Assembly: GCA_937951895.1 (NCBI GenBank)
Contig: CALFER010000020.1
Coordinates: 62,001-126,000, forward strand
DNA length: 64,000 nucleotides
Direction: 5' to 3'
Source of the DNA: an uncultured bacterium
GTDB lineage: Bacteria > CSSED10-310 > CALFER01
Notes under the pieces: generated by a model
The model's database searches: none
What the model was told of the DNA's origin: nothing
The model's input: only the letters and a program-made list of their open reading frames with translations
In this document: piece by piece, positions 53,339 through 62,775 of the stretch
Numbering within the stretch: the first letter of the stretch is position 1
How the letters are laid out: every line of letters starts with the position of its first letter
Position numbers and translations under genes: made by a program

Positions 53339-56300
53339 TCAGTAAGCCGAAAGCGGAAACACCGAACCCGCATATCCCGATCCATCGACAGCACGGATAC
53401 CGACTCCGTAGCGCGCCCGAGCGAGTCCCTCGCCCACATCGACCTGCAGCCCGAAAATCGAGTCTCCGGCCGCCAGATCGCCGCTCATCCCGTCATCCTT
53501 CAGCTCGATACCCGACGGAACTCCTCCCGCGAGAAGTTCGACGCGGTCGATGTCCGATGCTCCGTCCGGATCGAAGACCCATGCGAGAATCCGGATGCGG
53601 CCTCCCTGATCCATCGAGACTTCTGTATCGAACCATCCGGCCAGGCGCACGATCGGAGCCGACGGGAGCTGGATCCGCAGCGCGGGGTCACCCAGAAGCG
53701 TATACGGTTCGATGATGACCCCGTAATCGGGATAACTCGCCAGCGTCCGGATCTTCGCCGCCAGAATCGCTTCGCCGGCAGTCGCGGCGCGCCGCAGGAA
53801 CACCTGTTCATACCAGAAATACGTCAGGAAATAATCCGCCCAGAATCCGCCGAAATTGCAGCCGCCCCAGAACGCCACGGCTCCAGCGAACGGATCCTCC
53901 GTGAGGATGAATTGCTCGCCGAACGAATCCATATCAGGATTGGCAAATCGGGCGGTGTTGCACGTCATGCTCGCGATGAACGGAAGCCGCCCTTGGTTGT
54001 TCATCCTTGCAAGATCATCGAAATCGAACATCGCCTCCCAGCTCCAGCTGCCCGCATGTCCCAGAAACGTCACGATGCTTGTGCCCGAGTCGATCGCGGC
54101 GAGAATGGCGTCTTCATATGCCCCGAAATCGGGGTTGTCGGTGGTCTTGTAGATCCGGTCGAAATGCCAGTAGCCGCCGGAGGGGAGCACGCAATTGCCG
54201 ATGAGCGCTTCGGCCTGTTGCAGGAACAGCGACTGCTCGGAATCGTCGAAACCTCCGGTCACCATCGTGAGCTGTTTGAGCCATTGCTGATCGCGTGCGG
54301 TCGCCTCATACGCAATCGTCTTGCGGACCATCACCTCGACATCGGCAACGGTCTCGACAGGCCAGCGCCCGATCATCATGTCCGGAAAGACATCATCTCC
54401 CGATACACACACAAACTGATCGTCCACCATCGGCTCGCCATACAGAAAATCGTAGTCGCGACTGTCGGCGCGACCCATCGCGCACGCGGCGCTCGTCGAT
54501 CGTCTTGGTTCGAACCAGGTCTTCGTGTACGACGGGACGAAGTTTTGCTTCATGCTCTGAGGAAGTCTCTGTTTATAGTCCCACGACGCGTCTCCGACCA
54601 GAAGCACGTATGCCGGAGCGGGCGCCTGCCAGTGCGCGTATGCGTGACGGCAGAAATCGGTGATGGCATGCGGATCGAACACCCCCGCGTTGAATTCATC
54701 GTAAACATCCCCGACATCCACAATCTCGACCCGCAACCCCTGCGCGCGCCGGCAGGCGACGAGCGGATCGAGCGCTTCGAGAAAATCATGATGGGTGATG
54801 ATGATGAGATCCGCTCCGTGCACGCCGGTTCGCCAGTCCGACGGCGCGTCCACTTCGATCGAATCGGGCACGGCCATCGCTGATTCGGCGCAGGCGATGT
54901 ACCGGGACGGCGCGGATTCATCGACCGCAAAACGCAACCGGTAACCGCCGTCCGGATCCGCTTCGGACACGAAATCGACCCATTCGATCGCCGGATCGCT
55001 TGTGCGGAACAGCCGGTCGACCTGCGACGGGAAACCCGTCACGAAATAGGCACGAAGGGCGGGCGTGAACGGATCGGGACTCCGGATGGTCCATGTCGCC
55101 TGATCCGCCACATAGTGCCGCGGATAGACGATCTCGAACCAGTCCAGATACACCGCGTCGATCTCACCCGCTCCGGTATCCCCCGGACATTCGATTCCGA
55201 ACGTGTTGTCTCCATCGACAAGCCGGTCGAGCGGAAAGGACGTATCGACATCGAGCCGGTCGTACCCGTCGAAATGGCGATCGGCCATGATCTGTCCGTT
55301 GAGGAGAATGCGGACGTGATGATCCGGATCGGCCTCGACGTCGGTCCCGCCGCGAATACAGAGGCGCAACCGCGCGAGCGGCTGAGAGGCGACCGCATGA
55401 TCGATCCGGAAGGCGATCTCCCGGGCCTGCCCCGCCAGAACGCGCATCCAGTAGTATCCCGTATCGAAATAGACCTGATCCGATTCGGAATGCAGCGTTT
55501 CGGTGTAATGGGACGCCGGCACGGACGAACCGGGGGCAGCAGGTAGTGTTCCCAGTCGCATTCCCGCGGATGAACCTCCCGAAATCCAATAAATACTGGT
55601 GTCCGAATACGGATCGGGGGAGCCGTCCGGCAAGCGGTTGGCGACGCCGAGAAGTTCGATCGAGTCGTCCGGATCGAACACACCGTCCTCTTCACCCCTC
55701 ACCCGCACGGGAATCTCGACACCGTTCATCTCGATCCGGAGATTCCGCGGATCGATCGCCCCGAATGACTCCTGGAACGGAATTCTGCACGGTCCGTCGT
55801 GAGAGATGGCTACTTTGAGTGATGCGGCGGCATGGGTTTCGGTTGAAGCGACCCGGATCGGAGGCTCGGACGGCTCCGGAGCGGATCCGCGGCGCGACAC
55901 GTCGGAGGGGTTCGCGACGATCGAGCGCAGAAGCGGATCGAGCGGATCGGGGGGCACGTCCGCCGCCGGTTCCGGCCGGTCGAAGCGGAGTGTGAACACG
56001 CAAGGCGAATGCCGCGCACGCCCCGCCGGAACCGGTTCGGAGGCAACGATGCGGACGGCGATGAGACGATGCTGGCGGAAGAACCCCTCCGAGATGCATT
56101 CGGCGCGGGCCCCCTCATCCGCAGAAACGGGCGGATCGATGGAGACCTCGCATCGGGGCGGGACGACAAACAGGACGGTTTCAGTCACATCGGTGGAATC
56201 GGAAAGGGACGCAACCGGCGGGAGCCACTCGAAGGAAATGCCGCAGTCGGACGAACGCAGCAGGTGGACGGTCGCGAGTGAACCGGGAGTGGTCAGCTGC

Positions 56301-56341
56301 GCGACAAGGATGAGAATAGCAAGCCGGGTGTTGAAACGCAT
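53339..56341 (-). CDS. Secreted C25 (gingipain-like) cysteine protease
   Basis: The 1000-residue protein opens with a signal peptide (LAILILVAQLTTPGSLAT). An N-terminal beta domain (about 30-300) and a carbohydrate-binding-like part (about 300-420) precede the caspase-like C25 core (about 500-890). The core begins LIIITHHDFLEALDPLVACR, has PAYVLLVGDASWD, and holds His762 (VTFLGHAGSWSW) and Cys794 (ASMTCNTARF) as the catalytic dyad. An Ig-like domain ends the protein; the C-terminal domain shared by the other secreted proteins is absent. C25 members include gingipains and PorU, the sorting protease of type IX secretion. Upstream on the same strand is a PhoB/PhoR pair. The ATG has no SD but sits six bases after a TATAAT box. 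Confidence 0.9.
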   Translation of the reverse strand: MRFNTRLAILILVAQLTTPGSLATVHLLRSSDCGISFEWLPPVASLSDSTDVTETVLFVVPPRCEVSIDPPVSADEGARAECISEGFFRQHRLIAVRIVASEPVPAGRARHSPCVFTLRFDRPEPAADVPPDPLDPLLRSIVANPSDVSRRGSAPEPSEPPIRVASTETHAAASLKVAISHDGPCRIPFQESFGAIDPRNLRIEMNGVEIPVRVRGEEDGVFDPDDSIELLGVANRLPDGSPDPYSDTSIYWISGGSSAGMRLGTLPAAPGSSVPASHYTETLHSESDQVYFDTGYYWMRVLAGQAREIAFRIDHAVASQPLARLRLCIRGGTDVEADPDHHVRILLNGQIMADRHFDGYDRLDVDTSFPLDRLVDGDNTFGIECPGDTGAGEIDAVYLDWFEIVYPRHYVADQATWTIRSPDPFTPALRAYFVTGFPSQVDRLFRTSDPAIEWVDFVSEADPDGGYRLRFAVDESAPSRYIACAESAMAVPDSIEVDAPSDWRTGVHGADLIIITHHDFLEALDPLVACRRAQGLRVEIVDVGDVYDEFNAGVFDPHAITDFCRHAYAHWQAPAPAYVLLVGDASWDYKQRLPQSMKQNFVPSYTKTWFEPRRSTSAACAMGRADSRDYDFLYGEPMVDDQFVCVSGDDVFPDMMIGRWPVETVADVEVMVRKTIAYEATARDQQWLKQLTMVTGGFDDSEQSLFLQQAEALIGNCVLPSGGYWHFDRIYKTTDNPDFGAYEDAILAAIDSGTSIVTFLGHAGSWSWEAMFDFDDLARMNNQGRLPFIASMTCNTARFANPDMDSFGEQFILTEDPFAGAVAFWGGCNFGGFWADYFLTYFWYEQVFLRRAATAGEAILAAKIRTLASYPDYGVIIEPYTLLGDPALRIQLPSAPIVRLAGWFDTEVSMDQGGRIRILAWVFDPDGASDIDRVELLAGGVPSGIELKDDGMSGDLAAGDSIFGLQVDVGEGLARARYGVGIRAVDGSGYAGSVFPLSAY

Positions 56342-56347
56342 GGAATG

Positions 56348-56376
56348 ATTATACCGAAATGTGCGTGCCGGATCAC
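56348..56376 (-). promoter_or_regulatory. Predicted promoter of the C25 gene giving a leaderless transcript
   Basis: On the minus strand TATAAT (56353-56348) lies 17 bases after GTGATC (56376-56371). The first base of the ATG (56341) would be the start of transcription. Confidence 0.5.
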
Positions 56377-58076
56377 GCGGAGACGGCAGGGTGATCGGGC
56401 GGAAGGAGGATGCGGAAGGTGGAACCCTCGCCCGGCACGCTCGTCACATCGACCGCTCCGCCGTGCGCCAGGACGATGTGTTTGACGATCGCGAGGCCCA
56501 GTCCTGTCCCGCCGAGTTTGCGGCTGCGCGCCTTGTCGACCCGGTAGAAGCGTTCGAAAATACGGGGCAGATGATCCCGCCCGATCCCGACGCCGTGATC
56601 GATGACGAGAATTTCTGCCTGACAGTCCTTCTCGCGAGCCACGATCCGGATCGGTTTTCCGACGTCGCTGTACTTGACGGCATTGTCGATCAGATTGATC
56701 AGGGCCTGCTCGAAGAACGGCGGATTGACGCGGATCACCAGGTCTTCGGGGGTCTCGGTTTCAATCGGAATCTGTTTGGCGGCTGCGGATTCCTGGCACG
56801 CCGCGATCGCCTGCGAGATCACTTTCCGGACTGCGATCCTCTCCGATGCGATCAGTCCGGCACCCGCGTCCATTTCGATGCGTGAGAGGCTGAGCAGGTC
56901 ATCGATGATCCGTCCGAGGCGTTCGGACTGGCGTGAGACGATATCGAGGAATTTGCCGGCGTTTTCCGGATCGTCCATGGCGCCGCCGCGGAGCGTTTCG
57001 ATGAAACCGATAATCGAGGTGATCGGGGTTTTGAGTTCATGCGAGACATTGGCGACGAATTCCTGCCGGATCGTCTCGAGTTTCTTCAGATTCGAGACAT
57101 CGTTCATGACGATCAGCGCGCCGATCTGTTCACCGCGCGATCCCATGAGTGCTGTTCCATGGATTCTGAGGACGCGGTCGTCCCCGTTGTGAAATGTGAT
57201 TTCCGCATCGATTGGAATCGAATAGGCCAGCACTTTGCGGATGAACCGGTGCAGTTCCGGGTTGCGGATGACGGTCTGGATCGAGGGCGACGCGGATGAC
57301 GGGTCGGACAGCCGGAACAGACTGCGCGCCGCGGCATTGGTCTTGATCACACGTTCCTCATTGTCCACCACAATCACAGCCTCGACCATCGACGCCAGGA
57401 TCGTCTCGAGTTCCATCCGCTGCTTTTCGACCATCCGCATCCGGTCGTCGAGCTGCTCGGCCATCTCATTCATCGAGGCGGCGAGTTGTTCGAGTTCGAG
57501 AATCCCGTGGACGCGCAACCGGTAATCCAGGTCTCCGGAGGCATACCGAGCGGCACCGGACTGGATATCGCGGATGACCGAGGTGACCCGTCGCGAGAGG
57601 ATCAGTCCGATCAGGGCGGCGCCGAACAGAATCGCCACTGCGATCAGCGCCATACGCCCATAGAGTGATTTCAGGGACGCCTCGATGGTCTGAATCGGCA
57701 CGGACACCATGACGACCGCGACATCCTGACCGTCCACCTGAACGGGAACGGATCCCGAAATCATATCGCCGAGGCGGTTGAGCGCCCGGTCGTCACTCAC
57801 GAGGATCCTGCCGTCGGCGAAAAGGACGGCGATGGAGACGTCGAGTTGGTGTGAGATGACGAGAATTTCAGGGTCGAGCTGTTCGGCGTCGGATGACGGG
57901 GAGCGCGTTTTGAGCACTTCGGCGCACAGGGCGGCCTGGTTTCTGAGATTCCGTTCGATTTGCGCGATGTAGGTATCGTGAAAAAAACGGGAGGTGGCGA
58001 TCGAGACCCCGAGCATGGCGATCAGGATGACCAGGACGAACCCGAGAAACAGTTGCCAGATCAGCCGTTTCGGCAT
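56373..58076 (-). CDS. phoR: PhoR-type membrane sensor histidine kinase
   Basis: The 567-residue kinase has two membrane helices (IWQLFLGFVLVILIAMLGV; MALIAVAILFGAALIGLIL) around a short extracytoplasmic sensor of about 110 residues, then a HAMP (about 180-235), a PAS (about 245-350), HisKA with His in FVANVSHELKTPITSIIGF and HATPase with NLIDNAVKYSD, DHGVGIG and GTGLGLAIVKHIV. This is the layout of phosphate sensor PhoR. No pstSCAB or phoU gene lies in the window, so phosphate sensing is only suggested. The stop lies 31 bases before the C25 gene; the PhoB-like regulator gene ends ten bases upstream of its ATG. Confidence 0.88.
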   Translation of the reverse strand: MPKRLIWQLFLGFVLVILIAMLGVSIATSRFFHDTYIAQIERNLRNQAALCAEVLKTRSPSSDAEQLDPEILVISHQLDVSIAVLFADGRILVSDDRALNRLGDMISGSVPVQVDGQDVAVVMVSVPIQTIEASLKSLYGRMALIAVAILFGAALIGLILSRRVTSVIRDIQSGAARYASGDLDYRLRVHGILELEQLAASMNEMAEQLDDRMRMVEKQRMELETILASMVEAVIVVDNEERVIKTNAAARSLFRLSDPSSASPSIQTVIRNPELHRFIRKVLAYSIPIDAEITFHNGDDRVLRIHGTALMGSRGEQIGALIVMNDVSNLKKLETIRQEFVANVSHELKTPITSIIGFIETLRGGAMDDPENAGKFLDIVSRQSERLGRIIDDLLSLSRIEMDAGAGLIASERIAVRKVISQAIAACQESAAAKQIPIETETPEDLVIRVNPPFFEQALINLIDNAVKYSDVGKPIRIVAREKDCQAEILVIDHGVGIGRDHLPRIFERFYRVDKARSRKLGGTGLGLAIVKHIVLAHGGAVDVTSVPGEGSTFRILLPPDHPAVSA

Positions 58077-58086
58077 TGCCCTCTTG

Positions 58087-58773
58087 TCACTCCCGGAATC
58101 GATACCCGACGCCCCGCACCGTTTCGATGCAGTCGCCCGAATCGCCCAGTTTTTTCCTCAGCCCGGCCATCTGCACATCGACCGATCGATCGGTCACGGG
58201 ATAATCATCTCCCTTGACGGCATTGATGATCTGATTGCGCGTGAACACCATGCCGGGGCGTCCCGCGAGATACTGCAGGATACTGAATTCCGTGGCGGTC
58301 AGATCGACCGCCCGGCCCCCGACATGAACCTCGTGCCGCCCCGGATGAATCACGATATCATGCACCGCGATCACGCTCGTATCGTCCGCGGTATCCGGGC
58401 GGCGTCTCCGGAGCACCGCGCGCACCCGGGCGAGCAGAATGCGGGGGCTGAAGGGTTTGGTCACATAATCGTCCGCACCCAACTCCAGCCCGGCGACCAC
58501 ATCCGCGTCCTCACCGCGCGCCGTCACCATGATGACCGGGATGTGGTTCGTCCTGGAATCCTGCTTGAGCGCTCTGCAGACATCGAGACCATTGATGCCG
58601 GGGAGCATCAGATCGAGCAGGATCAGGTCCGGCAACTGTTTCCGGGCACGCTCCAGCGCGGTCTCGCCCGTCGTCACGCAGTCGACCGAGTAGCCGTCCC
58701 TGACGAGATTATAGCGCGCCAGTTCGAGGATATCCTCTTCATCGTCCACGACCAGAATGCGTTCTTTGCTCAT
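58087..58773 (-). CDS. phoB: PhoB-type response regulator (OmpR family)
   Basis: The start at 58773 follows AGGAGGG; a longer frame to 58884 has no such site. The 228-residue protein has a receiver with acidic pocket VVDDEEDILE, phospho-acceptor Asp in LILLDLMLPG, Thr/Lys in VTAR and TKPFSPRIL, and a winged-helix output domain (about 130-228) ending in TDRSVDVQMAGLRKKLGD and VRGVGYRF. It is the partner of the kinase ten bases downstream. It may also control the C25 gene that follows them. Confidence 0.92.
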   Translation of the reverse strand: MSKERILVVDDEEDILELARYNLVRDGYSVDCVTTGETALERARKQLPDLILLDLMLPGINGLDVCRALKQDSRTNHIPVIMVTARGEDADVVAGLELGADDYVTKPFSPRILLARVRAVLRRRRPDTADDTSVIAVHDIVIHPGRHEVHVGGRAVDLTATEFSILQYLAGRPGMVFTRNQIINAVKGDDYPVTDRSVDVQMAGLRKKLGDSGDCIETVRGVGYRFRE

Positions 58774-58813
58774 GGTTATCCCTCCTGGGGCAGTATCTCC
58801 GGCAGGATTGTGA

Positions 58814-58841
58814 ATTGTATTAGGATTCCGTGAGAAATCAA
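58814..58841 (-). promoter_or_regulatory. Predicted sigma-70 promoter of the PhoB/PhoR operon
   Basis: On the minus strand TTGATT (58841-58836) and TACAAT (58819-58814) are 16 bases apart, about 40 bases before the ATG. Confidence 0.55.
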
Positions 58842-58930
58842 AGTCGATCGCACCATTCTTCGGTAACCGGAAGAAATCCCGCATTCCGGATCAAATGCCG
58901 CGCACCCGGATTCAACGAGCAGGAATCGAA

Positions 58931-59389
58931 TTAAGTAAGGTGTCCCTCAATGGATCGCCTGAAACACCGGATCACGCCGGCCTCTTCGAATCCGCACGCC
59001 GCATGCGCCTTCGCGCTCTCCATATTGTCCCACTCGGTGTCCGACGCGAACTCCGTGCATCCCTGCCCGCGCGCCCATCGTATCGACGCGTCGATCAATG
59101 CCCGGCCAACCCCTTTTTTCCGATGTGAGGGGCTCACGAACCACCCCTCCAGATATCCCACATGATCCGACAGACACCCCTCCGCATACAGGCGGATCGA
59201 CAACTCCGCAAACCCGCACAACGTTCCGTCCGCGTTCTCGGCGACCAGCGTCATGAGGGGTTCTGCGCGGCGGGGACTGAAATAGCGGTCGATGTCCTCA
59301 CCATGCTCGGATTCGTTCCCCGGCCAGAGTTCCAGACGCATTTTCAACCACATCGCCCGGTCCGCCGGTGTCACTTCCCGTATCGTCAT
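58931..59389 (-). CDS. GNAT acetyltransferase resembling aminoglycoside 6'-N-acetyltransferase
   Basis: The 152-residue protein has the small GNAT fold of chromosomal AAC(6')-I enzymes: LRLELWPGN-like N-terminus (MWLKMRLELWPGN), GFAELSIR, VGYLEGWFVSPSHRKKGVGRAL (acetyl-CoA pyrophosphate loop) and ASDTEWDNMESAKAHAACGF. The wording WPG...EGWFV...ASDT...N..S...H...GFEE is the AAC(6') pattern rather than a generic GNAT. ATG 59389 fits the family's N-terminus; an alternative GTG at 59413 has a better spaced GGAGG. It lies 39 bases after fumC on the same strand. No mobile element is near, so it looks like a resident housekeeping or intrinsic resistance gene; the natural substrate is unknown. Confidence 0.82.
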   Translation of the reverse strand: MTIREVTPADRAMWLKMRLELWPGNESEHGEDIDRYFSPRRAEPLMTLVAENADGTLCGFAELSIRLYAEGCLSDHVGYLEGWFVSPSHRKKGVGRALIDASIRWARGQGCTEFASDTEWDNMESAKAHAACGFEEAGVIRCFRRSIEGHLT

Positions 59390-59428
59390 CCCGATTTCTC
59401 CCTTCCGATTCACCCGTGTCGCCTCCGT

Positions 59429-60835
59429 TCAGTCACCCGTTGACGCAAGTCCCGGTTCGGTCAGGGTGTGCAGATCGAGCGCTGCCTCGAGCTGCTCCGG
59501 AGGAATCAGGTTCATCTCCAAAACGACCTCGCGGACCGTCCTGCCCGTTTCATACGCTCGTTTGCTGATGTCGGCCGCACGGTCGTATCCGATGATCGGT
59601 GCCAGAGCCGTTGCGATCATGAGACTCCGCTCCGTCAGGCTCCGGATACGATCGACCTCGGCTGCAAGCCCAAGGACGCACCGTTCGGTGAACACGGTGA
59701 TTGCGTCCGCGAGATACCGGATCGAGCCGATCAGGTGGTGTGCGATCAGGGGCATCATCAGGTTGAGTTCAAAGATGCTGCCGAGGCCGCCGAGCGTCAC
59801 GGCCAGATCGCTTCCGATCACGTGCGCGCAGACCATCAGGAGCGCTTCGGGAATGACCGGATTGACTTTTCCCGGCATGATCGACGATCCGGGCTGCACC
59901 GCGGGCAGTCGCAATTCTCCCAGCCCGTTCCGCGGCCCCGACCCCATCCATCGGATGTCATTGGCGACCTTCGACAGACTCACCGCGATCGTCCGGATCA
60001 TCCCGGATGCCTCGACCGCCGAATCGCGCGCCGCATTCGCCTCAAAATGATTCACCGCCTCACGATAGTGTTCGGAATCCATCTCATTGAGATATCCGAT
60101 GGCCCGGATCGGAAACTCGGGATGCCGGTTGATACCCGACCCGACGGCCGTGCCACCGAGGGGCAGTTCCCGGAGTGTATCGGCAGCCGCTTCGGCCCTT
60201 TCGATCGCGCGTTCGACCTGCCGGGCATACCCGCCGAATTCCTGCCCGAGACGGATCGGCGTGGCATCCTGAAGATGTGTCCGGCCCGTCTTGACGATCC
60301 GATCGAACTGGGCTGCCTTGCCGTCCAGCGCCTGTTTCAGCTGCCGGAGCGCCGGAATGAGCTTTCGCGTGAGGAGGCGGACGGATGCGACATGAAGGGC
60401 CGTCGGGATCACATCATTGGACGACTGCGAGGCATTGACATGATCGTTGGGATGCACGGGCGTCCTGGACCCGACGACCCCGCCGGCGAACCCGATGGCC
60501 AGGTTCGCGAGCACTTCGTTCATGTTCATGTTGGTCGAGGTGCCGGAACCGGTCTGAAAGATGTCGAGGGGAAACTGGTCGTGCAGGGTGCCTTCGAGCA
60601 CCCGGTGGCAGGCCCGGACGATCCAATTGGCCGTTTCGGCAGGAATCACGGACAGATCCGTGTTGGCGCGGGCCGCCGCCAGCTTGATGCCCGCGAGCGC
60701 ATCGATGAATTCAGGATGAAAGGGGATTCCCGAGATCGGAAAATTGTCGATCGCACGCTGCGTTTGCGCACCCCAGAGTTTCCCCTCGGGGATCTTGACT
60801 GAACCCATCGAATCCCGTTCGACTCTGCCGCCCAT
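59429..60835 (-). CDS. fumC: Fumarate hydratase class II
   Basis: The ATG at 60835 is preceded by GGAGTAGAGG. The 468-residue enzyme interconverts fumarate and malate in the TCA cycle without an iron-sulfur cluster. Family blocks are GKLWGAQTQRAIDNFPIS, QTGSGTSTNMNMNEVLANLA, HPNDHVNASQSSNDVIPTA and the signature GSSIMPGKVNPVIPE. The length is typical of FumC, and no key residue is missing. The GNAT gene follows at 39 bases. Upstream is a divergent gap with a glycosyltransferase pseudogene. Confidence 0.96.
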   Translation of the reverse strand: MGGRVERDSMGSVKIPEGKLWGAQTQRAIDNFPISGIPFHPEFIDALAGIKLAAARANTDLSVIPAETANWIVRACHRVLEGTLHDQFPLDIFQTGSGTSTNMNMNEVLANLAIGFAGGVVGSRTPVHPNDHVNASQSSNDVIPTALHVASVRLLTRKLIPALRQLKQALDGKAAQFDRIVKTGRTHLQDATPIRLGQEFGGYARQVERAIERAEAAADTLRELPLGGTAVGSGINRHPEFPIRAIGYLNEMDSEHYREAVNHFEANAARDSAVEASGMIRTIAVSLSKVANDIRWMGSGPRNGLGELRLPAVQPGSSIMPGKVNPVIPEALLMVCAHVIGSDLAVTLGGLGSIFELNLMMPLIAHHLIGSIRYLADAITVFTERCVLGLAAEVDRIRSLTERSLMIATALAPIIGYDRAADISKRAYETGRTVREVVLEMNLIPPEQLEAALDLHTLTEPGLASTGD

Positions 60836-60941
60836 CCTCTACTCCTTCTCCGCCCATCCGATCCGATTCTGAACCCGTCACCCGCACCATATCATGATTT
60901 CATGCCGCAGTGCGAAGGATCCCGGACATCGTGCCACGCCA

Positions 60942-60970
60942 TTGCTTCGACGATTTGATTCGTTTAGCAT
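60942..60970 (+). promoter_or_regulatory. Possible promoter of the glycosyltransferase pseudogene
   Basis: TTGCTT (60942-60947) and TAGCAT (60965-60970) are 17 bases apart, about 57 bases before the GTG start. Confidence 0.32.
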
Positions 60971-61026
60971 TCAACGGGGTTTTTCTCGACACAGACCGCC
61001 AGACCGGCCCGGAGGAAAGACTCGAC

Positions 61027-62694
61027 GTGAAACGCGCAATCGTTCTTCAGCTTATCCTGCTCGTCCTTGTGACCGCGAGCGTCCGGTATGCGTTTGTCCG
61101 GCATTACGGGATACCGGGAGCACGGGATGACGCGGCGATCTACTAGGTTTCCGCCGAACATATCGCGAGTTTCTTCAAAGGGAAGCCTCTGCATCAACCC
61201 GAGATTCTGGGAACGATCCTGCGTGATCGAGGCCCCATCTATCCATGTATTCTGGCGCTCGCATATCTCGTGTCAGACATCCGGCCCGACACACCGATTC
61301 ACCTCAACATTCTCTGTGAATGCCTGAGTGTCATCCTGGTGTTTCTGATCGGAAACCGCCTTGCCGGGAACATCGGCCTGATTGCGGCGTCGTTGTTCGC
61401 CGTTTCCCTGCCGAACATCGGAATGACCCGGTACATCATGACCGAATCACCGGTGACAATGCTGGTGCTTCTGAGCATGTTTCTGTTGTATCGGAACCGG
61501 TTCTTCCTGAGTGGACTGGCTGGTGCACTGGCGTATTTCGCCAAACCGTCACTCATGATCTGGCCGCTGATCCTTTTCGCCTCGGCGTTTCTCATGACGG
61601 AAAAACTCAATCGATCCCGAGCGCTCCTCAAACTGGGCCTCGGTATCATGCTGGTCGTGCTGCCGGTCAAATCCATTCTGGCCGCCCTGCCCATGTCCGA
61701 TCGCTACTGGTCGTCCCGATCGGCGGCGGCGCTGTATCACGGGTACAATCAGCGCACCGAGGCATGGGCGATCATCACCGGACCCGGTTCGAATGCGAAG
61801 CCGACTCTCGATGAGGGGCTCCGGGTGCTCCGGGAATCCTTCCCGGCCGATGCCCTTCGTATGATCCTCACGAAGTTCGGCCGCCTGTGGAAAGTCCCGT
61901 TTATCGGACAGGACATGCCCTGGATGCCGGATCGCCCGAATGCATTCACGGTCGGGTACTGGCTTCACTGGATCGCTCTGCTCCTCGCGTGCTGGAAGTT
62001 TCCCCTCGCGCTGTTCTCCCGCTCCCGTTTCCTGTTCGCCGGTGGACTTGGCGGACTCACCCTTCTGATCGTCACGACATATGCCATCCCGCGATACGCC
62101 GTCATCCTGCTCCCTATGGTTTATCTGCTGACGGCCGATGCGGTGATCTCAAAGCCGACGACCCGTCGCGATCTGCTGTCCGGAACCGCCGGTATCGGCA
62201 TCTTTCTGTGTCTGGCAGTTACCCATCACATCATCGACGTCCGGGATGTCGAGTGGATCGTTCTCGAGAAGGGCAAACCGATCGAGCGAAGTGTGGACAT
62301 TCCGGCGGACCGCACCGACGGGAGCGCCCAAATCTAACTAGATCTGCGGTTGCTTCAGGCGGGGCAGGCGGCTTTGATCGTGCGCACCGGCGATTCCATT
62401 CTGGGCCGGATCGATGTTGAAGCCGCCAATCCATGGGAATCACCCCTCTGGAAAACGATCGATTGGAATGCTCCGGCAGGGCGCACGACCATCGCAATCG
62501 AATGTCTCGACGGCCCGACGCCGATCGCTCTATCAAGAGGCGACATGCGACATCTGCCGGGTGAGTTGCGATCCTATGGCCGCTGGTCCGTGCTGGGAGA
62601 TGAGCGGATACGGCGCCGGACGAATCTGCCCGGAGGCGTCAGGCCGGGGATTCTGGTCGAGATGCCTGCCGGGAGCGGGATGTTTCGTCCGTAG
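61027..62694 (+). pseudogene. GT39/GT83-like membrane glycosyltransferase with two in-frame stops
   Basis: A GTG at 61027 with GGAGGAAA upstream opens a frame beginning with a membrane helix (IVLQLILLVLVTASVRYAF) and the catalytic-type loop GARDDAAIY. A TAG follows at 61144. The same frame then continues without interruption (VSAEHIASFFKGKPLHQ, with many more helices) to a TAA at 62335 and, still in frame, codes for about 118 more residues (LDLRLLQAGQAALIVRTGD...) to a TAG at 62692. The whole would be a typical 555-residue lipid-linked sugar transferase of the ArnT/PMT type. Two nonsense codons of different kind argue for a recently inactivated gene or base-calling errors rather than for recoding. 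Confidence 0.83.
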
Positions 62695-62723
62695 CAGTTC
62701 CGAAGGACCGGCAGAAACACAAC

Positions 62724-62749
62724 CGCCGACCCGGGGAACCGGATCGGCG
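62724..62749 (-). terminator. Strong hairpin, possible terminator of the transketolase gene
   Basis: An 11-bp stem (CGCCGACCCGG / CCGGATCGGCG, one G-U on the RNA) closes a four-base loop, GNRA-like on the plus strand. On the minus strand it lies 27 bases past the transketolase stop and is followed by a T-rich but interrupted stretch. It could also mark the 3' end of the pseudogene transcript. Confidence 0.4.
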
Positions 62750-62775
62750 ATCGAAAAAAGTTCTCAGAAACAGAA

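Noticed and set aside
53096..54883. 595-codon open frame on the plus strand opposite the C25 gene
   Set aside because: It is antisense to a gene with clear catalytic motifs, has a composition rich in Arg, His and Ile without domains, and begins inside the MacB permease gene. Long antisense frames are common in this GC-rich DNA.
53339..56341. C25 protein as PorU of a type IX secretion system
   Set aside because: No por/gld genes are in the window and the shared C-terminal domain of the other secreted proteins does not read like a type IX sorting signal; left as gingipain-like only.
58931..59389. Acquired antibiotic-resistance island
   Set aside because: The acetyltransferase gene has no integron, insertion sequence or composition break around it.
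59468..60802. 444-codon open frame opposite fumC
   Set aside because: Exact shadow of FumC with no SD, no domain and an Arg/Asp/Pro-rich product.
61144..61146. TAG read as pyrrolysine or as a suppressed stop
   Set aside because: The same frame also contains a TAA at 62335, which pyrrolysine decoding would not explain, and the 3' context shows no recoding hairpin that I can see.
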